64,000 bases of DNA. Origin: Fasciolopsis buskii (lineage: Eukaryota; Platyhelminthes; Trematoda; Plagiorchiida; Fasciolidae). Shown here piece by piece: positions 54,601-64,000 of this stretch (positions within the stretch are counted from its first letter, which is position 1; the number at the start of each line of letters is the position of its first letter). Where the stretch lies: contig LUCM01009973.1 in assembly GCA_008360955.1 (NCBI GenBank), positions 1-64,000 of the forward strand, read 5' to 3'. The notes under the pieces were generated by a model. It searched no databases and was not told the DNA's origin. It was given only the letters and a program-made list of their open reading frames with translations. A program made the translations under genes and the position numbers.

Positions 54601-55359
54601 GGACTAAGAGAAGTGTGTGTAGCACGTTGGATAGATATGCTAGTATGAAATTGGTCTCATTTTCGTTGAAAAGTTGAAATGGATCAGTAAAGTGAATAGT
54701 TAATACAACATCATATGCCATCTACACACGGATACGTTTTCAATGTACTGTTGGAGATCATGGAGAAAGGTTTTCGATCGATTCTACAACGACATGGGAT
54801 AAACAAAACGATACCGTTTGTTTACATTCTGGTTGAATAATTTCGAATGGAAAATGTGATTTTCCGATCGCATTTCGAAAGTGAGGATACTTACATCGGA
54901 TGGTTCGCGATTTCCGTCTCTTCTGTGGACAATTTTTAGGACATTTCACGGCTGCGTAACCTTGATCTTTGGGTTTTGAATCAAATTACTTTGGTCAGCA
55001 GACTTGGTCGCGAAGACAATGCATGCTATGTTTGATTTTTACTATCCCACCGAAATCGGATTGTTTGACAACAACGGGAATGCTCACCGTTACTCAAACA
55101 CCTGGGAAAAGCTAAAAAAAATAACACTTTCACATTGGTTTTCCCATCAAGTTTCCATGGGCAAAAGGGAGATGAAATGATTAAACTCGTCCGTTACCAG
55201 TCCGTCTTTGTGTATCGTTGGCCGTACACCTTTGTTATACGAAATCAGATGTCTACAGTCTGAGTGCTACGCTCGTTCGCCTGCCCACGTTCTACATAAT
55301 GTTCGTTCCCTTGGAAATCGAACCCATTTGCTCTCAGGAATATTTCAACATATTTCGAT
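51613..55359. other. Stretch without recognised gene
   Basis: Only short open frames without known motifs. A box-B-like 'cgggtttgcatcccga' at about 53032-53047 may be a tRNA-derived remnant. No transposon blocks recognised. Confidence 0.35.
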
Positions 55360-56620
55360 TCTCAAAGTTTGTTTTTAGCTGTTAGTCAACATGGATTGCT
55401 TACTACAATGTTTAAAGTGGAAAAAATTTGTTTTTACAAAAATCATGGTCTATGTTGTCAACAAAATCATGTTGACCGATGCTACTTTAATCTCCTCGAA
55501 ATCTTCCACGGTTTTACCTATCCGCAAACACATGACTTCGAATATTTTAGTGAACTGCTTTCATCTGGCCACTAAAATGTTCATCATGCTCAAATTAACC
55601 AAAGGGAATATTCCTCCTTTTGCATATTAATGATTCATTTCACCTTTCCGTACAAACTCATTATTTTGACACTCTGTTTCTAAAATCGTAAACTCCCCTG
55701 CGAAATGGGTTTCCTATATCTTATAAGACTATTACTTCTGTCGTTTACTCGGTACCACATTTCGTCCTTCTTTATACCTCTGAGTGTTTCGGATATGACG
55801 TTGCTCAAACGCCGTGACTGAAAGTCTACGGTCCCGTTAGAATTCGAGGACTTAAATTTGTCCGCCGATTCTAGTCCCTTAATTTACGACATTGGAATTC
55901 TTCAAATTTCTGTTCTTTTCCATATTATTTTCACTACTCGTGCTACTGATTTTGCTCCCCGCTTCGTGTGCACAGCATAAAGATGTGCTCTTAGCATTCT
56001 ATGATAAGCTACGCAACACTTGGAACATACCTCCCAAATTCGGCCCTTATGTTGATACATCTATCTATTCTTTTTGTATCTTAGCTAAATGAGTTTTCGG
56101 TCATCACGCGTACAGGTGCGTCCGCCAAATACTTAGCGAGAAGTGTAAGTACCAATTTTGGATGGCTCACGGACATTGTCGATCACGTGGAAAATACTAG
56201 TTCGCCTATCATTCGAAATCTGTAAACTGAAGCAGTTTGGTGCTTCTTTTGCTCAGCAAAATGTTTTCTATCCGTCTCACTCGTTTGTCATTCAGCAATC
56301 CATTTTGGTCTACCTTAGAAAGGATTTTGTATGCTTTAACTGCGACTGTCTCTTATCAGCCTCGGTTTTTTTTGTAACAATTGAATCACTGGTAAACCAC
56401 AAATAAAAGCCTGCGAAAATATTTTAACTAAACTTTTCTTAAACCCTATCATTCTTTTACGCAGTGATCTATCTTCATAGGGTCCCCATTTATCCACTCT
56501 CTCAAAGTTTAGACTGAATCTCTCGCGTATTCTTGTTTGTAGCAATCTATTTGTTCCTCATTTGGCGCGAAATTTTACTCAAGAACAACGAACTCATCAC
56601 AAAATTCTGTTCTCATAAGG
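55360..56620 (+). mobile_element. CR1-like LINE relic
   Basis: Nucleotide blocks match the 22200-23480 copy in the same order: 'cggttttacctatccgcaaa' at about 55509, 'gtttctaaaatcgtaaactcc' type at 55676, 'cagtttggtgcttcttttgct' at 56233 and 'gtttagactgaatctctcgcg' at 56508. The C-terminal block reads FVPHLARNFTQEQRTHHKI, like the end of the 19838-22172 element. RT motifs are destroyed. Confidence 0.6.
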
Positions 56621-57499
56621 ATAAACGTGTTCACTTTAGTTTACACTTTTGACCTATTTCGAACCGGAAAATTTTGTTTTTATTTGTCATTTTCTGACCA
56701 AAATGCAAATTCGAGAAAACATTATAGATAAAAAACGAAAGTAAACGATCCAACAGAAACCGCAGAGGCAGCAGATGGCTGTCTCAGTTTTGTCTTTCCA
56801 ATCATTCCTATAGTCAGTTCGACACTTCGAAACTGGAATGTCAAACCAGAACAAACGATTACCAGTTGCATATCATAGATGCTAGGGTAACCTGGGTAGA
56901 CTACCAGTTGGGTGTCTGATAAAGGGAAGACTGTTTGGATGCATAAACGAACATAACTCGAGCTGGCTGAACAAACGAATCGAGAAACAATAATCACTAT
57001 GTCCTTGATAGAAGTTGATCATTTATTCAACAGGATTAAAGCTTACCGACCCATCTTACACGATTGGACGGAGACTAACAAATAATTTTAAAGGTCATAC
57101 TCTATTCACATTCAGAGACTTCAATTTGCCTGAATAATCCTCCTCTATGGATTACCAAAACAGTAAATAAGATCGACAAACTACCCTTGTCATGGGCATA
57201 AAACAAAGTCACACGATCTACAACCCAGTGAAATCGATATGACATTCATTACCACTAACCCCTACCAACATGATACTGAATGAACGGGATCTACTTCGAC
57301 ATCATTTCGATCTTTTTATACCCTTTCCTCTATCCCAACAACTATAGAGCGTGCTTTGGAGCGCTGAAATTAAGACTGATTGGGTCCATCCTCATCACAA
57401 AAATATACCTGCACCTATCTCACACCGGATTTTACCAGTCAAATAATCGGGGGCATTGGCAAAAAGTTAACTAATCAAAATGAGATTGTAGTTTGACCT
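56621..57499. other. Stretch without recognised feature
   Basis: A 91-codon minus-strand frame (56722-56997) has no known motif. Nothing else seen. Confidence 0.35.
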
Positions 57500-57949
57500 C
57501 TCGTGACGGCTTGTTTGCCTCCACGACCCAACCAGCTATACATGATGGCCCATGTTAACCCGAGGTTGTAATCATGCGTACAAGGTCAATTGGCATGGGC
57601 TTGACGAATTAGTCGCCTGGTCCTCCAGTTCAGGCTTTGAATCGAGCTGGCATCTCGATCGTAAAAAAAAAATAGAATAATAACTAACCCAAGTAGATAG
57701 GCTTCCACTAATCTACCCCTCTCGTTGTCTTGCCGACAAGCGCTTAATTTAGCTTTGTAACCGTCCTTCCGCTTACCCGCTTGATTCCTTAGCCATATCT
57801 GCCCATAAACTTCCGTTGATCGTACCACGTAGTGTAGTTAGGGTTGCGCTACCTGTTGCTTCGAGCTGAGTGGGTACTGATGGGAATGCCCGTGCTCAAA
57901 GTTCCCGAACTGGGTTCACGCTTCACTGGTTTGTAAGTGAGAATTTCAA
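57500..57949 (+). repeat. Interspersed repeat R4, copy 2
   Basis: Matches 29590-30095 in order, diverged. Its 3' end runs into a truncated family S SINE. Confidence 0.6.
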
Positions 57950-58035
57950 GTCCTCTGCTTGCCGCGGCCCTCGTCCTGAACACTGATATACATTGTTGTT
58001 TCATTAATAAAAGAAGTAAAAGATAAAAGATAAAA
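57950..58035 (+). mobile_element. tRNA-derived SINE (family S), 3' half
   Basis: 'gcttgccgcggccctcgtcc' and 'gtttcattaataaaagaagt' followed by two 'aaaagat' units. The tRNA-like half is missing, possibly replaced by R4. Confidence 0.7.
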
Positions 58036-58269
58036 AGTCAATATGTATGCTTAAGTTTCTTAAAGAGTTTGAGCAACCGGATAACGTCTTTCGCCCGAAT
58101 ACCTCCAGCTTATTGTTTACAAAAGACCATTCCAACTCCAGCTTTCAATCTATTCCCATTCTACACTAGCCTACCGAGAAGTGAAACAATCCACTTGAGT
58201 AAGTCATTTGTGAGGTCACTGTCGGTCCGGTACACAAATTAAGACAGTGTGCGACTTTGGCTACACCGA

Positions 58270-58525
58270 TTCCTCAGAGTAAACTATTCACTTGCCATGT
58301 TTTCGTGCACACGTCAGAGAGGATTGGATTAGCAATTGTAAAATTTTGCGACTATCATTTCACTCACACCGGATTGTCATGATAACTTGGCATCCTTCGT
58401 TTAAATGCCTTCGAAAAATCAACTATCCTCTTTCTCTGCTCCATAACTGTTTATTACCTACTCACCGTTCTTTAGTCAAGGTCCATAATCCCTCAGCACT
58501 GAAGCGCAAACTGTCATGCTAACGT
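58270..58525 (+). mobile_element. C-terminal relic of a CR1/jockey-like LINE
   Basis: REDWISNCKILRLSFHSHR and LVKVHNPSALKRKLSC resemble the conserved 'R...LKLPSL.YRR' and 'AFKRKL' blocks that end many non-LTR polyproteins. A single piece with no RT motifs. Confidence 0.45.
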
Positions 58526-58589
58526 TTTAGGAGATTATGACCGAAAAAACAACCGGAATATTCTTAGGTCAACATACGTTTAAAAATTA

Positions 58590-58590
<1 letters not shown>

Positions 58591-58627
<37 letters not shown>
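58591..58627. repeat. TA microsatellite
   Basis: About 18 TA units shortly after the LINE C-terminal relic. Confidence 0.95.
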
Positions 58628-58629
<2 letters not shown>

Positions 58630-59884
58630 AGGCTGTCCCTATGAGGATTGACCACCGCATATGGTCAAAATCGATACCTTCATTGACATTTGGGAACGCG
58701 TCTGTTTTTTATGGGCGATTTTATCCAGTACATTAATTTGCTGATTAAACTGTACACTAAAAATGGTCACTAGCAAGCCAGGATACAATAGCATTAGTAA
58801 CAACAATGATAATAATAATTTATGCATTAATTTGTGATTTTATTTGTGCTCGACCGGACATGAGACGTGTATGTGAGACAGGATGACAAAATCGCACATG
58901 TCGACTTGCCAACTAATTTACTGTATTGGTAAGTGGCGTTGGTGAAACTGCTGACTATTAACAGTTGTAGTTTGATGGCCAAAACACCATGCGGCAGTTG
59001 TATGTACAGATCTACTTCTCGCTTTTCTTCTATCATCAATTGTCTGAAAAATCGCCTGACTTAGTAGTCACATTTGGTTTGATGGCGTAGTGTTTTGACT
59101 CGAAAAACGGTAATTTATTTGCAATTTTGAGGCTGCGGAGGGGAACAGTAAGTATGTTTACGTATTAATAAAATTCTGACATTAGATATTTTTTCGATTG
59201 ATCACAAAGATACTGTACGAGGCGAATGAAATTAGCAAAGTAAAACGACGGCGTTAACCAGTAGGCAATTTTCCAAATTTGAATGAGGAAATCAGGGAGA
59301 ATTTTTGTGTCCGATGAAATATGCACTTCGCGATGTTAATTCATGTCTTGGAGCTTTCCTGAAGTCAGTCAGCTCAAAGTGTCCGGTTCAGTTTGGCCAC
59401 CGTAGTTGAACAAGAAATAGTCGTGCGATTCTCCGTGAAAAGCAGTAACATATTCAAACTATCAAATCTGTATGATTTGCCGGATGACAAGAAAACATGA
59501 TTTATTGTAAGATTTTTCCATACATTGGAGATGTGTATAGTTCAGTGAACCGATTCGCATTGGTTCAACTTTGGTGGCGAAGAAGTTATACACAACGGAA
59601 AGTACGCAAGCCAGAACTACGGTACTGAATGGTGTGACCTTGGGATCGGTCAGAGACTTGAAAAAAGAACTATGATATCTCAGCCTTCTGTCCGCTGATT
59701 AAATTCAAAGCGCGGCAGTCAAGCATAAGAAGATTTCTAACCGGACCTTTGTAGTATTTAAAACAGAATAGCAAATTCGTGTTGAACGCAGAAGAAAGAA
59801 ATTAAGTCATCACGGATATGTCGGACCATCATATTTTGGTTGCCATGACAGCCAGGGGACAACTTTCCTTACTTTCCTTCTTTT
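58628..59884. other. Stretch without recognised feature
   Basis: Nothing recognisable. Confidence 0.35.
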
Positions 59885-60055
59885 ATATTTTGCTTCCCTT
59901 AGTAAAGTAGGAGCGCACAACATTTTTCACGAAGCGGGATGCAGCCAACAGAGGGCCACCAAGTGAGGAAGTTGACCGGCTGTGGTACAGTTCGAATCAG
60001 CGATCTTAAAGTCCAAACTTCTGCAACGTAATCCGTTTGACCACTGCCTGCTAGA
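59885..60055 (-). mobile_element. tRNA-derived SINE (family S)
   Basis: Minus strand: 'caggcagtggtcaaacggat', 'gctgattcgaactgtacc' (box B changed), 'agccggtcaacttcctcact' and 'tggtggccctctgttggctg'. The 3' end is 'ttactaagggaagcaaaa' and more A-rich sequence. It sits 70 bases upstream of LINE copy D. Confidence 0.8.
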
Positions 60056-60124
60056 GTACCGGTGTCACTGTTTACGATATTCCTCAGATCCTGCATGCGC
60101 GTCGAGCTTCTTTAGTGATGAATA

Positions 60125-62320
60125 AACTGCCTAACTGCAAAGAAAGTGAATAGAGAGTGCATCACAATTGCAGCGTCCACGTTGACCATTAAGCCTTAGG
60201 AATTGACGCGAAAACTGGTGGGTTAGGTAGCCGAAGAGATGGAAGTGGCATCCGCCCCCCCACTTTCAGGTAACAGTCAAGATTGTTTAATACTTAACTT
60301 ATACCGCGACAGTGGTGGGCGGCGAACTTCGGTAGTGGAAGAGTCTTGTGCGATCAGGACTGTATAAGAGCTCACCCATGGTAGAAAGGAAGGACTGAAC
60401 CGTTGGGCAGAGCATTTCAAGGGTATTCAGTTTAGCTGGCCACAAGCTAACGTATTTAGTCTGACGTCTGGAGCTGCGAATCTTCGGGAGGTGTCACTTA
60501 ATCCCCCAACGGAAGTGAAAGTGCAGTCGAATATTCGGCTTCTGAAGAAGGGAAAAGCTGCCAGTCCCGCCGACCTTTTCTCCAGTTCTTTTAAAATTGG
60601 GTGGAGAGCACTGTCGAATTCACTTACCTGTTTGCGCCAAGATATTATTGGCGCGAGGGGTGTATTCCGTTACAGTGAGGTGAGTCACTGAATTGCGGCA
60701 CCCTCTTCGAGAAGGGTAATACGGAGTGACTGCCAGCAATTCATCGGTGGGATTAGTTTAATTTCCGATAGTTCTTAAGGGTGCTAGCTTTGATTAATGC
60801 TGCGCCGTTTCTTTGACACCGATTTCGCGAGTAGTAATATCCGCGGGGACAATAGACCGGATTTCGGCCAGGTGGAGGTTATCGACCAGATATTCACTTT
60901 TCGACAGATACCTCGAAACGCACCCACACCGCCACCGCCGTCCTACGATCGTAGTCTTCCTCGATTGAAAGTGCTTTCGGACGTCGTGTGGATCGACCGG
61001 CACTACTTGCACGTGCTCGTCATCCGGAAGGGTTGGCAACGAAGTTTTGAGACCGTGTTACGAGCATTTGTACTCGCATACCTATGGTCGTCGTCTAGGG
61101 TATACGGTTGAACTTGTCAGCGTTCATTTCAAACAACTAGTTAGCGTTCGACACGGGTGGCCCATCTCTCCATTCTTGTTCAACTTCCGTCGTGGGACGA
61201 GGGTGATGGAAGATGCTTTAGGAGGTCTCCGGGATGTAGGAGTCGAACTGGGAGGTGGAGGGAAGTTATGCGACCTAGATTACGCAGACGGACGGTTCGT
61301 GTTGCCTGTTCGAAATCTGTGGACCATGCACAACAGGAACTAGAAAGACGGTCGAGGATCGGGTTTGCTCGGTTTGGCATTGCTTTTGCGCCCTCAAAAT
61401 GCAAAGTTTACTGTTACAGAACTGGACGACAGCAGTACCGAACTTGGTGCTGAGCGAAGAGGAAATAACAATGGCGGGACCGTTTTCCAACCTACCCCGC
61501 GTCGCTGCCGTGTCCCAAACGATGGTTGGCTCGGTTAGCGCGAGGTAACACGCGTATATCCAAGGCTCGAGCAGTTTACACCGGGGACCTGAAGCATTTG
61601 TGTCGTCGGTCTGATATTTCACTGAAGTTGAAAGGTCGTGTGTAGTGTGCCGCAGTGCACTCAATTCTGTTGTACAGTTTCGAGACATGGAGTATGAGTG
61701 TGGGCGATGTTCGTCGGTTGGAGGTTTTCGACAACCGATGCTCATGTAGTGTGGCTAGGATTGGATGGAGTGACCGGGCGAGTAATATCGAGGTTAAGAA
61801 TCTGTTGTTGGGTGCCATTTCTGAGACCACCTCATCTCAGCGTATGAAATTTAGTAGACTACGCTGGTTGAGTCACGTGTTGCGTATGTCGAACACTCGT
61901 CTACCCTGCTGTGCCCTATTTTGCGCTGGAAGAAACCCTGACGTGGTCAACTGATGCCATGGCAACGTACCGCAAACTCAGGTAAAGTAGGTGTCTTGGT
62001 TCTTCGTCTTCGTGGTTTGGGGTCCGAAAGACTGGTCGACTTTCTGGCTGGAGACACTGTAGGATAAGGGAGTGAACCGTGAGCAGTGGCGATCATGTTG
62101 TCATTTTCTGTCGCATCAGAATGATTGAAAACACGTGCGTTTGTACAGTTTGACTGATAAGATGCTGCAGCAGCATCTTATCTTTCCTACCTGTGTAGGT
62201 CAACTCCCTTTTCCCGTTGGATATTCACTCTTATTATAGAAACGTGTAACTCTGGCGTAAGGCAGCGGTCAGTGAGGCTTGCCTTGCTGTTTAACGCTGA
62301 ACGCTGATGATGATGATGAG
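60125..62320 (+). mobile_element. LINE copy D (family 1), heavily frameshifted
   Basis: Begins 'aactgcctaactgcaaag', matching copy A from about 361 on, and follows the same order. The linker (TEVKVQSNIRLLKKGKAASP) is at 60510-60560 and RT at 60800-61440. Short pieces [20 protein letters not shown] and DLDYADG show that motif C is split by a frameshift. The post-RT part ([37 protein letters not shown]) is at 61655-61940, then the 3' block and a tail with GAT units. Single-base indels occur every few dozen bases. Confidence 0.82.
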
Positions 62321-64000
62321 TAAACGGTGGTGGGGTGTAGCGGTTAGAGAATACCGAGGCTTGTGAAGGCAGTTAAATTAGCACTGCAACAAGGGAGACT
62401 GAAGGTTTCGTGTATTTTTTCACTGCCGAGGTGACAACGAAGCTGAAGATTAAGCGAGATTACCGAAGAAAAAGGATTGGGCGCAGCCTACCCTACTTTG
62501 ATGGACGTGAAAACAAGCAGTCCAAGTCGGCCGCTAGTGACAACGTTATAGGTCCCTTGTTTGCCTGTTGTCTAGCTAAAGCATGGATAATTCTACCCTA
62601 TGAATTCCTGCGGAGTAATAAGTTGATGAAATTCAAGTTAAGGCTTGATTGAAAGAAGTCATTTGTTCCCTGAGTACTTTTCGTTTTATACGTCAGCTTA
62701 TTCCTTCTCGCTTCCTACTGCGATCGGTACTTAGTCAGTCCGAAATCGATTTCGTATTGTTCGACGGTGTCTGTTTTCCTTCCTAAAAACTTCTTTGAGT
62801 TCCTTTTCTCGTCTATTGTTATTGCTGTTAAGGCGACTACAATAAAACAAAGCATATGGAAGACTGAGGCTTTAGACCGCAGGCTTAAACAAAAACATTT
62901 CAAGGACGAACTCAGATTACTTGCACACGCCTAGTAATTCAACAGCAATTTCAATGCTCAAACAAAAAAATGCGGCCATTTTTGCCTATTGGGAAAGCGA
63001 TGAAAGAACTCTCGTTTTGTAAACCACAAAAATATAGCCCAGACCATTTCTAGCGAAAATAGCCAAACTCATTCATTTGTTTTCTTCTGTACTGAACTAA
63101 AAACATCTTTCCGATGTCAAGATTACAAACTGTATTTATGTTTATTTACATAAACAAATGGTTCTTGTCGGTCCCAGTTACTTTTGATTTGTTTATCCGG
63201 AAGAACACGCCTGAATTGTTTGGAACAATTGCCACAATCGGTAGGTGGATGCGATTCATGAAACGGAACTTTGTTCCAAGTATTCCTTTGGGTAACCGTA
63301 AGAACTCTATGGTACAATTCCGTTTACCAAACAGTTTTTTTATGTTTCTTTTTCCGAGAGATAAGCATGACCTAGTGTAAAGTAGCAGTATTTGCAGGTT
63401 TTCTACATTTTTTCGAGATAGACTGAAGTCCGACTCAAAAGGTAATAAACGGATTTTGATTCCAAAATATTTCTGCTCAACTCCAATTGGAACGGTGGTC
63501 ACTGCACCATTTGTTTTTTGCTTTTACATTTGTTAATCGCTTGTTCATAATTGACGGTAAACATACCAGAACGAACCTAGTAGAAAAGATGACGCAGTGA
63601 TGCAGGAACAAAGTAGAGAAGATTGAACAAGCGAATAGAATGGTTAACAAATCGAGGTTGGATCATACACCAATTTAGGCGGTTCGTATTCTTCAGTTTG
63701 GATTTTAAGCACGAATCAGCTTACACTGTACTTATAACCCTGGGATAATTTTTGTAATCAATACGAGGTAATGAAAAAAATGTAACAGACTGACAATAAA
63801 TCAGGTTTGACATCAGACAGGAAACTACAAGACTCGGGGACGCAGATACCGGGCGGTATCCAGACGATGTCCATTGGTTGAAAGACTTCAGATCAAAATC
63901 TTAGCTTTTGCTGAAGGTCAGAAAAAGATATTGTAAGATCTTGGGATAATCAGACCAGTCTGGTAGAGAACAGTTAGCCCAGTACAATTCTGTGGTAAAT
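62321..64000. other. Window end, nothing recognised
   Basis: Open frames up to 118 codons (63146-63502 minus) and 88 codons (63114-63380 plus) overlap and have no known motif. No repeat recognised. Confidence 0.35.

Overview
This window looks like nuclear DNA of a parasitic flatworm, most likely a digenean trematode; I cannot settle the genus. The reasons are one animal-type spliced gene with long introns, AT-rich non-coding DNA, and many decayed non-LTR retrotransposons and tRNA-derived SINEs of the kind that fill fluke genomes.

The only host gene I recognise is ZCRB1, the U11/U12-31K protein of the minor spliceosome. It lies on the + strand in five exons between 3433 and 24202. The exons join in frame to 224 codons, with an RRM, a CCHC zinc knuckle and an acidic C-terminus. 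Its four introns hold most of the first 24 kb, and intron 4 alone is 12.7 kb and packed with retrotransposons.

Layout: 1-2157 is a LINE whose 5' end lies outside the window. 2.5-2.8 kb is a repeat carrying a hammerhead-ribozyme motif. 3.4-24.2 kb is ZCRB1, with LINE relics at 9.8-10.8, 11.8-13.8, 14.0-15.6, 16.1-17.5, 18.0-19.6, 19.8-22.2 and 22.2-23.5 kb. From 24.2 kb to the end I find no convincing host gene. That part holds a MITE-like inverted repeat (25.6 kb), a LINE (30.4-32.8 kb), about eleven copies of one tRNA-derived SINE family, two more copies of the hammerhead repeat (34.5 and 46.8 kb), a long foldback (43.5 kb), a Ty3/Gypsy relic (49.8-51.3 kb), LINE relics (55.4-56.6 and 58.3 kb), a further LINE copy (60.1-62.3 kb) and several microsatellites.

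The most interesting signal is an interspersed repeat of about 300 bp, flanked by TA repeats, present three times. Two copies keep the full hammerhead core and a GUC cleavage triplet, and one of these also has a well-paired stem I. Two further repeat types (intron 1, and the foldback at 43.5 kb) carry related but decayed motifs. All positions come from reading the sequence by eye; family names for transposons are approximate.
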